From Incurvaria masculella (lineage: Eukaryota > Arthropoda > Insecta > Lepidoptera > Incurvariidae), in the NCBI GenBank assembly GCA_946894095.1, contig OX335645.2, positions 12,051,001-12,115,000 on the forward strand: a stretch of DNA of 64,000 nucleotides. Reading direction: 5' to 3'. The notes beneath the pieces were generated by a model. It saw nothing but the letters and a program-made list of their open reading frames with translations, was not told the DNA's origin and did no database searches. Within the stretch, counting starts at the first letter, position 1. Every line of letters begins with the position of its first letter. A program made the position numbers and the translations under genes. Positions 48,216 to 61,307 of the stretch are shown here, one piece after another.

Positions 48216-49319
48216 AATTCAGTCCTGATTACACTAAGATGGTGGCTCTCATACAAACCGAAATACTCCGCGCGCCGGAGTAGCCACGGTACAAGCTAGC
48301 GGACGGCGGTGGACGGCGGCGGCAGCGCGGGGCGGTGGAGCGCTTCTCGAAAGTCGGGTACCTCAGCTAGATTTAAACAACATTATATGCATTTTGCTTA
48401 AACAACTATCGTTAGACGATACATTCTGACTTTTATTATTATATTCAGTATACGGGCTTCTAGTGTAAACCAGGCAATTCTTGGCATATTTGGGAGCAAT
48501 CGTAACGTAGATAACATACTCCAGACATTTTTTGTTTATACCTAAACGGAAAATGTAAGTAAAAGACTTTTCTGTAAGCAGTACATCAAAATGTATCCAC
48601 CTTATTTGATGCAATTACGGACGAGGAAGTCCTGGTCAACGCTTGGACCATAATCCCCGTGCACTGTGTATACTTTGGTCTAACGGCAATTGTATGTACT
48701 TCTACTCAGAGGAAGAAGTTGAATCAGTTCGTTTTATAAAAGTTAATTGCAGAAGAGTTTCAAGTAATATATATAAATTAATTTTGCAGTGAAATAAGAT
48801 CTGTTTTAAGGTAGATTTCATCAAATTTAAATTGAAAACATCACTAGTTTTTTCCGGAGGGATAGAAATGGTATATTTTATCAATATTCATAATCTAGAT
48901 TTACGTCTTACTAGCTAAGGTACTCGACTCGGCTCGGGTATAAATATAGGCGGCGTTGCAATTCCCATTTCAGAAAACGTTAAATACGAACCAATGAATG
49001 TAAATGATATTTTCATTTACAATGACATTATCTAATTAATAGTTAAAATTTAACGTTATCATCAGGCCTACCTAGGCAACATTTTAAATCGAGGTTACTT
49101 TAATAACGTTATAACTACTTCTGGCAGTGACGGGAGATGGCGCTGGTTAGAAATATCATAGTACCAACGAAAATAAGCAGTTCTCAGCGAGTTTTGTACG
49201 TTGTATGACGTTAGCTATCTATACCTTCCTCTTTAATCTATGGCTCGGTTCAATGTAGTTTTGGACTGATTTCGGGCTGAATGATGAAATATTTCACTAC
49301 CTTCAAGTTTAATTTTCGC
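48216..49319. other. Intergenic, no gene seen
   Basis: 48255-48350 is a GC-rich islet (GCGGACGGCGGTGGACGGCG). 48480-48665 carries a degraded piece of the GGTCCAAACGTTAACCAGG repeat, inverted. Confidence 0.35.
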
Positions 49320-49445
49320 CACCAAAGATAGCGTATGCCCTTCTCCAAGTTCCAGACTATCTCTGTACCGAAATTCATTAAAATTGGTTCAGCGGTTTAG
49401 GCGTGAAAATAGAACAGATAGACAGAATATATAATATTAGTATGG
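49320..49445 (-). repeat. RTE-tail-like repeat (minus)
   Basis: Inverted match to 30291-30420: ACCGAAATTCATTAAAATTGG, split as ACCGAAATTCATT and AAAATTGGTTCAGCGG, then GACAGAATATATAATATTAG. Lies just downstream of ALDH copy A. Confidence 0.55.
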
Positions 49446-49580
49446 ATGTGTGTCAGGGAACTATGTTTTGTAATGATGCAATAAAGATATAATAAAAATG
49501 AAAACGTTTTTGTTTAGAAAAGTTAAAAATACAGGAAACGTATTCTTGCATTAAATTTTAATTATTTTCAACCATTGCTA

Positions 49581-52500
49581 CTAATTTGGCAGGCTTATGG
49601 TCACAGTCTTCGTCTCCAGGTACGCCAGCACTCCCTCTTGTCCACTGAAAAAATAGAATAATTACTGTAAACTTGAATATTATTGTATCGGCTGAAACAA
49701 ATCCGAACATGCTTGCATGTTTATAGTTTTAAGTACCTCATAGACATTACTTACGGGATTTAATTTTGCTGCTATTTACTGAAATTTCAACAAAGTATTT
49801 AATAAGTTATTAAAGCTGGAGTGCGCCATCTCTTATTTTATAATTCGGTTTTTTCTTCTATCGTTGTGTTATTTTTAGGGTTTACGGGATTTTTTTATGA
49901 TTATGATAAATAAACGTAATTTAATTTCATATCTAGTGAACATTAATGTTGTCCTTTTAATAAACAGGGTGAATTTTTCAAGTGGGCCTTCAGGGCCAAA
50001 TCCGAAACTATAAGAAATACCGAAAAACACTGAAAGGAGTCACGAGACCGACTTTGATAAAAATTAAAACTACATTTTTTTTTTTAAATACTTTTTTCTA
50101 GCCGGGAATCAAACTCGTTGGTTTGGAAAAAAAGAACGAACGCTGTATTTTTACATCAGATGAGAGTGTCGCTTATACGTAACAAATTCTGTGAAGTAAT
50201 GTTAAACGGAAAACTAAAGAAAAGTATTGATTTTTAATAAACTGATTCATATTTTCAACGATTCTTACATTACCCGTACCTATATTTCGAAACATTTCTT
50301 CTTTCTTCTTATTTCATAAACAAATCCAAGATATATCCTAATTATAACATTAACATTGACAATATGGTTCACTCCAGACTTAGTATTGATTTAGTTATGG
50401 ACTGCACGTAATCCGAAAATGCGCAATGATGTACCAACCATAGTTTCAAGATTAACAGTATATGTAGTGATATTTGATATTACAAATACTAACTTTTCCC
50501 TGCCAACACCGGAATCCTTGAATCCTCCGAATGGATTTTGTGGTCCCATTTCCGCGTACGTGTTGACCCTGTATTGAAACAAATTCGATCAAAACTTTAA
50601 TATTACCAATAAAAGCGATAGTAAACATTTTCTTTTATAATGGTGCTTTTTTGTCACTATTATGCCACTATGTTTGCCTTACTATGTTGATTTTACTATG
50701 TTTATGGTGCAATTATTGAAGTCAATTCAATGGGTTTATTAATTCAGTGCGACCAAAAATAGCCTATTACTGACCAGACGTTTCCTGCCTCTACCGCCTG
50801 GCTGAATTTGAGTGCCGTGGCGAGGTTGGTGGTGACGACGCCGGCAGCGAGGCCGAAGTTGGTGTCGTTGGCGCGGTCGACCACCTCATCAAATGTCTCG
50901 AATTTCAGAATGGACTGCACCGGCCCAAATATCTGCAAAAAAATACATTCTTGAAGATGTTTTTTTATATAAATTTTCACATAAACCATCCGTGGTCTCC
51001 ATCGTTTCCGTCACAATATCTATATTTAAACGTAACATTATATAAAATCGCAAGTCATCCCCCAACCCACTCAATTATATCCGTCGGTCGTAGTCTATTT
51101 CACTGAACGCTATTTCTTCCCTAGCGATGGTCATGTCGTCGGTGACATCAGAGAAGACCGTCGGCTGCACCAAGTAGCCGTTTGCTATCGTGCCTACCGC
51201 CACCAGCCACGAGCCGCGTGCCCTCCTTCTTGCCGACCTTGATTTAGCCCAGCACCTTGTTCAACATCTCATCGTTGATCTGCTGCTATTCCCTACCTCT
51301 TCCTTAGCGATGGTCATGTCGTCGGTGACGTCAGCGAAGACCGTCGGCTGCACGAAGTAGCCCTGGCTGCCGTGCCTTCCGCCACCGGCCACGAGCCGTG
51401 CGCCCTCCTTCTTGCCGACCTCGATGTAGCCCAGCACCTTATTGAACATCTCTTCGTCGACCTGTAAGCAAAGATTGTTCTGTCAATCAAAACAATAATG
51501 TTATGCCTGCTAGTAACAATACTAATAATAAAATAACGCAATGCTACTTCGGCAACAACTGAATGAATTGAATAATAAAATGAACACCTGAAAACATTCT
51601 CAATTCAATGACTTAGAAATAAACAAAATGTAATGCCAGCTATTAAATGTTTGGTACGGAAAGCTTACCTGGGGACCTTGTTGAGTTTCGACATCAAAGG
51701 AACTGCCTAATTTTCTCTGCTTGGCATAGGCAGCCGCCTTCTCCACGAAACGATCGTAGATGCCTGCCTGGACGAACAGTCGCGAGGAAGCGATGCACAC
51801 CTGGCCCTGGTGCATGAACACGCTCTCTGCAGCCAAGATCACAGCCTTTTCCACTGTTGAAAACATTTAATTGCATCTACAGAAATTTTACGAAATGGTT
51901 AGTAGCTAGAATTATTGAGTATACATTGATGTATATTAATTACAAACCAGCCATCAATGTGATAAGTATTGTTAACTTTCTGAGCTAATAAACTCAACAT
52001 TACACTTGCTAACATAAATAAACTCATTTAAAACATGCCGTTGCACTTGTATACGAGGCACGTATGGCAATCAAAACTGGTAGGTATTTTATGTGTGTAT
52101 TTTACATTTCATAAAAGTCATACACGAACATAAAGATCAACTGCAGTCTAAATTATAACTGCCCTCCAAAAAGTATATGTGGACGTGGACAACGTGATAA
52201 AAGTTAGCGACAGGCTAATACGAACAGATAAGCAAAGCCGCCATTTTCATTTCGTTTCTTTATTAGCGCCCATTTTATTTGCACCTTTATTAGTGTGCTG
52301 ACGCTGTATAAGGTTACTAGCCTATGAATAAATGAACTCCGGATTTGAGCATGCTTAGACTGACTCGTCGACAGAATTACCTCTTACCTCAATATACAAT
52401 TATCTCTGGATAATGATGATTTTGAAAGGACAATGCCGAAATCAAAATCGCATTAAAGAGTACATTCACAAAGACCGATTCCAATAGGCAAACATGTGAT

Positions 52501-55500
52501 GAAAATTAAAATTAAAAATAATATTTTTCAATTACTAATTAATGAAAGTCCCAGCGGACAAGGATTATTATTTTTAAAAAAGTTTACAACATGTTGATCT
52601 CAGTGTTGTCAGATGTTGTGTATTTTCGCTGTAATAGGTAACGACATTTTAATCCTATATTGCGATTTCAGCTAAATCTGCAATAAAAATCTAAACTAAA
52701 TACACTCCGCATATAGTAAAATATTTTATCATTATACTTCCGGTTTAGTTTTGGTCTATTTTCTATACCAATATCTGGCAGCTCCGACCGCGACGTGGCG
52801 TCATCATGACAGATTGTGTGTATGTATCAAGGTAAAGATCGGTCAGTACGTCTTCAATAGTTTACGGAGAACCGACTGGCGCTGCTATAGCTTTAATATT
52901 TTCCTTTAGATCGGAAGGAAAGGGCTATCAGCCAGATCAATTTATTTTAGGTTTACAACCAACTGTTCGATCATAGCATACTGATTTCGCTTCCTCTACC
53001 AACACACACTTTTGTAATTATTCGTCAACTACTATTTTAATTATAATTTAACTTAAATGCCTTTTTCGTAATTAATAGAAAAAATATATTTATGGTTCTA
53101 TGCTGAAAGTCCTTGCCTTTCCGTGTGAACAAAGATACAAAAAGAAGTAACACAAGACTAATCTCAAATATGAATTTTTAAAAGTGTCTGACGGGTTATT
53201 CCTGTTGTGAAAGTAAATTAAACCATATTAATTGTTGTGTGTAAGCATGTGACAAATGAATGAAAATATTGGTTGGGGAAAAAGTTTCTTCGCATTTTTT
53301 AAGAAAATTCAAAACATTTTTTAATATGGTTTATTTACATTTAACTAAAGTATGTAGGTACCATTTTGTTCGATAACTTTTTGCCATCTTGTAGGTAGGG
53401 ACATGATCCCATTGCTATAGAAATATTGGGACTTCTGATCAATATACCGCGACAAGTGGTTTTGGCAGTCCTCTCGTGATGTTAACCTGACACTGCCTAA
53501 AGAATTCTGAAGAGACCTAAACAGGTGGAAATCTGAAGGTGCAAGGTCAGGACTATACGGCGGATGCATTAACACCTCCCAGCCAAACTCTCTTAGTTTT
53601 TGCTGAGTGGCTAAAGATGTGTGAGGTCTAGCGTTATCATGATGAAAAACCACACCCCTTCTGTTGATTAATTCCGGCCGCTTTCTCTCAACTTCTTGCT
53701 TTAATCTCATCAGTTGTTCGCAGTAGAGTTCAGAATCGATGGTCCTGCCTGGTGGTAACAGCTCATAATGAATAATGCCCTTCCAATCCCACCACACACA
53801 CAGCATCACCTTGTTGCGAGTTAACCCGGGTTTCGCCACAGTCTGTGAAGCTTGACCGGCCTTTGACCACGACCTTTTTCGCACGTTCTTGTCGTACGTG
53901 ATCCACTTTTCATCACCAGTTATCAGCTTCTTCAAAAATGGTTCGGTTTCATTACGTCGTAATAAAGAATCACAAATGAGTACACGGTTCATTAGGTTTC
54001 TTTCAGTGAGCTCGTGAGGTACCCAAATATCGAGCTTTTTTGTGTACCCAGTTTTTTTCAAATGCGCCAAAACTGTTTTGTGGTCAATTCCTAGTTCTTC
54101 AGCTACGTCGTAACTACTGATATGCCGATCTTGCTCCACTTTTTCAAAAATGGCATCCATTTTATCCGTAATAGGGCGACCAGAGCGACGTGCATCTTTG
54201 ACATCAAAATTTCCGGATTGAAAACGCTTAAACCAAATTTGTGCTACTCTCACAGACACTGCACTAGGTCCATAAACATCGCAAATTTTTTTCGCGGCTT
54301 GCGTTGCATTTTTACCTTTTTTGTAGTAAAATTTTAAAATGTATCGAATTTCTTCATTAGATTCACTCATTTTGACAGTACGAAAAACAAATGAGAATCA
54401 CACATTTTCCTAATTTGAATTTGAAATTATGTTCTTTAAAATTTAAACTTTCAATGATACCAAAACCAGCCAGATACAAATAGTATAGCCAAAGAGATTT
54501 TATTACAAGTTCATACATACTATAATGCGAAAAGACTTTTTCCCCGACCTATTACGTTTGGTTGATACGGTATCGTTTAAGTAGTAGCGCTTCTCTGGCC
54601 CATAGTAAAATCGGCAATGTCCTTTGAATATATCCGTCCCTCATTTTCTCCGGAAGAAGAAAGAAGAAAGTTTTGTACTATAACTATAATACTAACTAGA
54701 GATTATATACTCCACCCTAAATGTACAATAAAATGTTATGACTTACAATCAGCATCGTCAAAAATTACGAGAGGACTCTTGCCGCCAAGCTCAAGACTGA
54801 TGCGCTTGAGGTTCACCGCACCGGCGGCGGACTGGATCAACTTGCCGACCTGAACGGTAACAACAACACTTAAATATGTGAGGTCACCAAAGTTTAGAAC
54901 TCTGACAGTCACATAATTTCAATCCTACACCGGAAATAGAGACAAATTTGAGCTCCTTTTTGTTAGATTTATGTCAATCTTAGAGTAGGTAACCTTAAAG
55001 CGGACTTATAAATTATTTAAATTATATGTGACTACACACAACATAATATGTATCATGCAAATAAAGAATCCTCTAGAAAGTATTATAAAAAAGTCCAAGT
55101 TCGTGATTTTTTATCTATTTAATCTATTTATTTATGCTCGATGATTTTTGAGTCACTTCTACGCGGGTTTGTCACGTGACAGTGGTCTTAGTTCTAGTTA
55201 GTTGTCTAGAGCTGTACAATATTGCCATGTAGCTGTTGAACACATCGACCTCTTCGCGTCGAAAGAGCGACCGCCCTCCACCGTGATGTCAACAGCATCG
55301 TCAGCAGTGTCGGTTTTACTATAACCGTGCACAAAGTAGGAAAGTGAGCAGACCTCGCAGGAGCCGGTGAAGCTGATCTTGGCAACGTCGGGGTGGTGGG
55401 TGAGCGCGGCGCCGGCGGTGGGTCCGTAGCCGTTGACCACGTTGATCACGCCGGGGGGGAAGCCTGCCTCCAGCGTTAGTGCGGCCAGGTACAGCGCCGT

Positions 55501-58500
55501 CAGCGGTGTCTGCTCCGCCGGCTTCACAACCACCGTGCACCCTGCGAGAAATGGAAGCAACTGAGCGACTAGCAAAAAGCGAAAAGTTATCATTTTTAAC
55601 CGACTTCACAAAAGGAGGAGGTTCTATGTTCAACTTTATGTATTTTTTCAGGAATGTATTCACTAAATAAGCAATGATGTATTATTGCTTGCTCCTGTAA
55701 AAAACTATGTAAACGACGACTGAATGGATATGTTACCCAGACGCAATATTGTGCGGGGTGCCAGCTATAATGAGTTGTATTTTGGTAGAATCTACTAGTA
55801 GATCAATTAATGTGTCCTAGTTAGTATACAATCCAAGTTTACGTTCATTTCAGATACGGTATTAGCCAGATTATCAAAAGTACAATGCAAATACAGCCAA
55901 AAAAATATAAAATTGCAAACTTTGTGGAATATTAGCAGTAAAATAGACCCATTCAAAACAATAAATGTCAATTTTATTCTGAAACACTGCTGATAACCAC
56001 GAAGATGGAGACAAGACTCAAACCAAGCGAGCACTAATGGAAAAAAGTCATTACAGACTTCATCAATAGAGGTATAATAAAAGCAAGGCGATAATGGCTT
56101 AAAAGGAGTAGGGTTTTGAAAATGTTAGAAAATTAATAACACTGTCCCTTTTCCAGGTACTTATAGATAATTCAACGATCAGGGAATAGTTTAGGATATC
56201 TGTAATTATTGATTGTTCACTTTACATCTAAGATAATGCAGTTATTTTGAAAATGAATTAACTCAATTTTGCGGTCAGTGACTTAGCGAAATGTTATTAA
56301 TTTAAGGTAAATATAAACACTGTTAAGATATTTCCAAGTACCTATAATAAATATTTTAGGAAGTGTTTATCGTCCCAAACATAACTGTATTTCTAAATAA
56401 CGCGTTTTACCCATATATTGAAATGAGTGTACCCATCCATCATTATGATAGTAGAAATGCGATGTAATATGCTGTCATGGTGCTAGATCCTTAGATTAGA
56501 TCTGATGTGAGTTATAGATAATAAGCTAAAAAACTACAATCTTTCAAAAGATACCACACCTGCAGCCAGTGCTGTAGAAACTTTGCTAATGAACATTAGG
56601 GCTGGAACGTTCCACGGCAGGATGAGGCCGCATATGCCGACCGGCTGCTTCAGGGTGAAGCTCAGAACCTCTCCATCTGCAAACAGCCTTGTCTTAAGGC
56701 GGATATACCCCTCAGATTGAAGTCATCAATGCACCTTACAGCGAAATCTCGTTAGTGCCATTCTGACATCTAAATGCATATATAGTTATGTCAATGTCGG
56801 AAGGCTATGAACAGTGTGTGCCTACTGCCTAAGCTTTTAATAACGGCAAAACATAACCTTCCATTTGGTCCACCATCACACAGCGTTTATGATTTTATTT
56901 TCAGGTAGACATTATAAGTAATTTTAGGAAGAACTAAGGGATATTTTTTTTATTTAAATATAGCAGAGAAAAACAAAACAATGTCGTTATTATCCTCGTG
57001 GATTCTTTGTTCATTTTATTTTTATTGACCTTCACATAATGGACGTTCAAAGTAAACGTTTAGGTACAAAAAAACGATAGGAACCGGATCATCAGTGTCA
57101 AGTAAAGCTTACTTCTTTCCGACGTTTAATTAACACTGTATATCCGTAAACATTGTGTTATATCGAACAACAGTGAGAATCTAAATAAACATATTTGGGA
57201 CCGGATCAGCTGCCATTTTATGATACCTGCAATAATTTTAAAAAGAAGATTTTTAAAAAGTGCCCTAATTTCAGATCCAAAGGAAATCCTAAGCGAGCCA
57301 TCAATGATCGTAATGATATGTAAGTCAAAGGTCTTCATTACTCTAACCTTATAGTAAGGACTCTTTAGTTCATTTAGTTTTTGATATTAAGTATATGATA
57401 TATAGCAGGTTTATTAAACGGAACAGTTGAGATGGACCACATGACCTCGCTTTATGTTATTACCAAAGACCTCTTAGAGTTAAATAGGGCATTTCTTTTT
57501 TTTTCATTGGTACAATTAGATCTCACCAGATGGAATAGTAGAGCCGAGGATCTTGTCAGCCATAGAAGCCTGGTATCGAAGGCTCCTCACGAGTCCGTAC
57601 TTGATGAACCCGGTGGACATGGAGATAATCATGCCGTTGTCGAGGGTCTCGAGCTGCGCGAGGTAGTCCGCGTCGCGCTCCACCAGCTGCGCGAGTCGCT
57701 CCAGCAGCCGCCCGCGCTCCGACGCGTCCATCCGCCGCCATGCCGACTTGCGGTGGAAGGCTTTCTTCGCGGCCGCAACCGCTAACTCGATGTCGGCCTG
57801 GTTTGAGACAAGGTGAATGTTTTTGGACCAGAAATTCTACTTTTACTGGGATTCATATTTGCCACTTCCATATCGATCATCCTGATTTCAAGGCAGCTTC
57901 TTTGGTTTTTGACTGGGAAACTTAAATTTTATTTTACGGTAGGTACAGAGTGCGTCACCCTCGGTGCCACAGTAGGTATTGGCATTTACAAGGAAAACGT
58001 ATGCAGCGTCTAAGGTGATGCCGCTTGTACGTATTAAATCCAATATATCCTAAAATATCTACAGGCAATCAAAAAATGAGCTTGAAAATACGCTTACAAA
58101 ATTAATATTGTCTAAAATAGTCCTTGAATATCGTCAGCAGCAAAATATAAAAATATTTTGTTTTCGGTATGAACCTTGTCTCCTTCGGCCACGCGCGTGA
58201 TGACGGAGCCGTCCTGTGGGTTGACCGTAGCAAAGGTCTTCCTGCTGGCTGAATCCACCCACTCGTTGTTGATGAACAACTGCGTTACAATGTATACAAT
58301 ATAATTACTTATATTTTCTTTCATAAGAATGCAGACTGTTCGTATCGTAACAAGGCAAAGCCTCCACATTTAAAAATTAGTTATAGAACCATATATTTTT
58401 TTATATGCTCGAAGCACAAAAATGGATCGCATTTACATCCTATGTTTTAAAGTAGCAAGTTAATTTAAATATCGAACGTGAAACCGTATTTAAAGCATTA

Positions 58501-61307
58501 AAAAAACGAGTCATATGCTTTTCTTATGCAATCGTTCGGTTAGTGCTCATACCATCTTGCGTGAACATCTTGGTGTGAGGAAACTTGGTTTTCGTTAAAT
58601 ACCTTGAGTGCTCTCCAAAACGGAATAACAAAGTCAATCCACATGGGCATGTTTTTTCCGTTCTGGAGAGCATTGTGCAGAGAAATGCGACAGATTTTCA
58701 AAAATGGGCCATCGAAAGAAGCGTTCGTCCCAAAGACCTCGGATGATTGGCAAAACAATATTGAGGCCTGTCTTCTTCACGGACATCTTGGGACATCAAT
58801 GCTAGAAAATTTTAGATCAGTTGACTCAAAATGGGACACAAAAATCGAATTGCCAACATTTTTCAAAGCTGTGTAGGAAAAACATCATTAGATAATCAAG
58901 CAATCACGTTGGATTACGATTAGGTAGGTACGCGTTTCCCGAAGGGCATTTATTTTCCAGAGCTAGTTGAGGCGGATGGAAATTTGCACAGAGAATAATG
59001 GAGAGTATTATGAAAAGATAAAATATATGTACATTATAAACATTTAATGTTTACTTGTCCCGTGTCTCAAAATGTATGTAATGACCTACATACATACGTA
59101 CAACCTTCCAAGGGAAACAGATATATATCGGAATCATCCATCGCCCACTACATAGAATAATAATCAAAAACATTGCTTTGAAATTAAATTAGCATATTTG
59201 ATAAAAACAATAAAGCTACCTTGTTTCTTACCTTTTACCAGCACCTACCTTGTTTCTTACCTTTTAGTAGTCGGGTTACAGTTGTTTTTACTTTATTTTA
59301 TTCAGTTTCAATCAATTGAGTCATGATAGAGGAACGACAATGTTATTTTTGTATCTTAACGACTGAATGCACACTCAGTATGACACGTCGTTTTCTTTTA
59401 CTATCTAGTATTTTTTGTCCAAATGTTTCACAATCACAATACAGATTGTGATTACCGAGCAGACCGAACAATTTAAGCATCTTACCATAAGAAATGACAG
59501 AGAATAAGAAATTGCCCTAGCGAGATCTCATGCAGATACATGTTAGGCACCAAAACTATGTTTATACAAGCTTTTATTTAACTTGCAATCTCTGTACGAG
59601 TGTAGGTATATGTATATAACTGCCACGTCTCTCCCTGCTCGTTGGTGACACAGGACACATTGGAAATCCGAATCACACAGTCACAATCACATCCATGAAC
59701 ACTGAATCCCTCTTACAACAAACGGAAACAGCACACAGTGATACATTAAAGGTAATAGGTATATATGTATGTCAATGATAGGAAATGACACACTGCGAAA
59801 AATTAAAATTTCAAAAACCTACTAGCCAGTCAGTTGATGTTGGGTTGATTTAAGCTCAAGAGTAGTTGTCAAAGAAAGTACCTAAAAAAGTATATGGATT
59901 TACATTTGTATTTAAGGTTTATCTTAGTCTAGGCTCCTGGGTCAAGCCACAGATAAAACTAAATATGAATGAAAATTTTATTTTTGCTTATTTTGATTCG
60001 GTTTAGATTTTTCAAAAACAAAAACGTGCAGACATATATTTGTTGCAGGATATTAGATACCAAATATCAAGTAAATTGGAACAGTGGTTTTCAAATGATT
60101 AGTAAACTACGTTTGTATGTGGACAGTAATTTTCTGATGCATACGGGCCCAACTTAGGTGGCCCTTGCTGGCAGCCGGGACTAACTCATTCGCGGGCACG
60201 GTACAAAACCGCGCACTTGCGCTCTGGGACCTTCTCTGTTTCGAAGAAAAAGAGAACGTCACAGGCTGCTCCGTGGTCCAATGGTTTCAGGCTCCGTGAT
60301 GAGGAGGATGCAAAATGCCTGCAAATCAGACAATGCGCATAGTGTTTGATTTGTTATGATTTACGAAAATGTTAATAAAAAAAAACCACTTATAAAAGGA
60401 AACCACGGCCGCTAACAAAAATCAAATTGATTATATATTTTCATGTAACAAGCTATGTCTAATCACTATTTTTTTTAAGATATTTTTCTTTTATCGTTGA
60501 GTAATCCACCTCCAAAGTTATTGTATAAAACGAGCGAAAAAATCGAACTTTCGGACATTATAACCCAAAAACCAAACACAATTTTACAATTCACACGATT
60601 ATCAGACAACTAGTTTGATCAAATAAAGCAGTTTTTAGCAAAATTTTGGATCTCTGGTAAGAAATATCGGTATGATCTTCTTTCCTTGTTTGTATGGGGA
60701 ATTGAGACTAAGGACGAGCAGTGGACGAGAGCACAACGTAGTGGCATAGATTAACTAGTTAGCTAGCGGTTACCACGAAACGGCAATAGACGCATTGGTC
60801 GACAGAAGAATATTTCGGATGACAAAGAAAATTGCTGGCAAAACATGGACCAGAAAAGCGAAGATGGGCAAAATCTAGAAATAAATAAGGTTAATGCTCC
60901 AAAGTACAATCTAATATCTTACAAATATATTTGTCAAACTGTACTAAAGTAAACGGTTTTGTTATTATTACTATGTTCGCAAAATAACATTAACTACTGA
61001 AAATATTGAAACCAATCAATTTGTATGACCAATATATTTTGTTCTCTTTGGTCGAACCTCGAGCTACTAATGTACATTAAGGAAAATTCAAAGGTAATAT
61101 AATACCTATACTAAAGTACAATCTGAATAACAAAGTTTATTAAAAACTATTGGTTCCTCGTGAGATTTTTCGAAAGTCTGTAACCAAAGAGTTACTAGAT
61201 ATAAATTTAATTTAGTTAATTTTAAGTAAGTTAAAATGAATCAAATCAAAAAATCAAATCAAATCTTTTTATTTGCACACCTTTGTGTATTTTACTTCCG
61301 GCGCCAT
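49581..61307 (-). CDS. Aldehyde dehydrogenase, ALDH1/retinal dehydrogenase-like (copy A)
   Basis: Cytosolic-type NAD(P)-dependent aldehyde dehydrogenase, 485 aa, no leader peptide. Eleven exons, right to left: 61307-61281, 58279-58175, 57797-57527, 56676-56560, 55541-55354, 54849-54747, 51853-51669, 51461-51297, 50932-50775, 50568-50494, 49644-49581. All junctions are GT-AG and the reading frame closes exactly. Rossmann-fold and catalytic residues, by family spacing: N157 (PWN), K180 ([10 protein letters not shown]), E256 (LELGGK), nucleophile C290 (GQVC), E387 (EEIFGP), W440. The starting ATG gives MAPEVKYTK, identical in copy B, and leads into [10 protein letters not shown]. Tunnel residues: V158, L161, A445-E446-M447. 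Intron 6 holds an intact mariner (53269-54551), and an LTR element begins 146 bp upstream of the ATG. The natural substrate cannot be told from sequence; retinal or other fatty or aromatic aldehydes are possible. Confidence 0.92.
51103..51281 (-). pseudogene. Decayed duplicate of ALDH exon 8 in intron 8 of copy A
   Basis: Starts after AGCAGCAG with an exon-8-like frame. KVLG is followed by a stop, an extra base shifts the glycine-rich loop, and the block ends with [15 protein letters not shown] sequence but no good donor. Not a usable exon. Confidence 0.85.
53269..54551 (-). mobile_element. mariner transposon in ALDH copy A intron 6
   Basis: About 1283 bp with 28-bp terminal inverted repeats: left TTGGTTGGGGAAAAAGTTTC... 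and, inverted, right TAGGTCGGGGAAAAAGTCTT... (24 of 28 match). The left flank is TA. On the right the nearest TA is offset by a base, so the duplication is not perfectly clear. The length is typical of a complete mariner. It reads in the same direction as the host gene. Confidence 0.88.
53345..54370 (-). CDS. mariner transposase
   Basis: Full-length 341-aa transposase for cut-and-paste movement into TA sites. The N-terminal paired helix-turn-helix region (residues 1-110) binds the terminal repeats, followed by the WVPHEL linker motif (116-121). The DDE/D triad is D153 (TGDEKW), D245 (HHDNARPH) and D280 ([13 protein letters not shown]), giving the DD34D spacing of mariner. No stop or frameshift interrupts it, so the copy may be young or still able to act; activity is not shown by sequence alone. 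It is nested in ALDH copy A intron 6 with its own leader of about 180 bp inside the right terminal repeat. Confidence 0.93.
   Translation of the reverse strand: MSESNEEIRYILKFYYKKGKNATQAAKKICDVYGPSAVSVRVAQIWFKRFQSGNFDVKDARRSGRPITDKMDAIFEKVEQDRHISSYDVAEELGIDHKTVLAHLKKTGYTKKLDIWVPHELTERNLMNRVLICDSLLRRNETEPFLKKLITGDEKWITYDKNVRKRSWSKAGQASQTVAKPGLTRNKVMLCVWWDWKGIIHYELLPPGRTIDSELYCEQLMRLKQEVERKRPELINRRGVVFHHDNARPHTSLATQQKLREFGWEVLMHPPYSPDLAPSDFHLFRSLQNSLGSVRLTSREDCQNHLSRYIDQKSQYFYSNGIMSLPTRWQKVIEQNGTYIL
55300..55350 (-). pseudogene. Remnant of duplicated ALDH exon 5 (copy A)
   Basis: Downstream of exon 5, after GCTCACTTTCCTACTT, a short stretch (GTGCACGGTTATAGTAAAAC, then CTGCTGACG) matches the start of the duplicate in copy B. 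Beyond about 55300 the match is lost. The duplicate therefore existed in both genes and has decayed further here. Confidence 0.7.
58609..58672. other. Long hairpin in intron 1 of ALDH copy A
   Basis: TGCTCTCCAAAACGGAA (58609-58625) pairs with TTCCGTTCTGGAGAGCA (58656-58672) at 16 of 17 positions around a 30-nt loop. Size and single mismatch resemble a short microRNA precursor, but a transposon remnant is equally possible. Confidence 0.55.
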
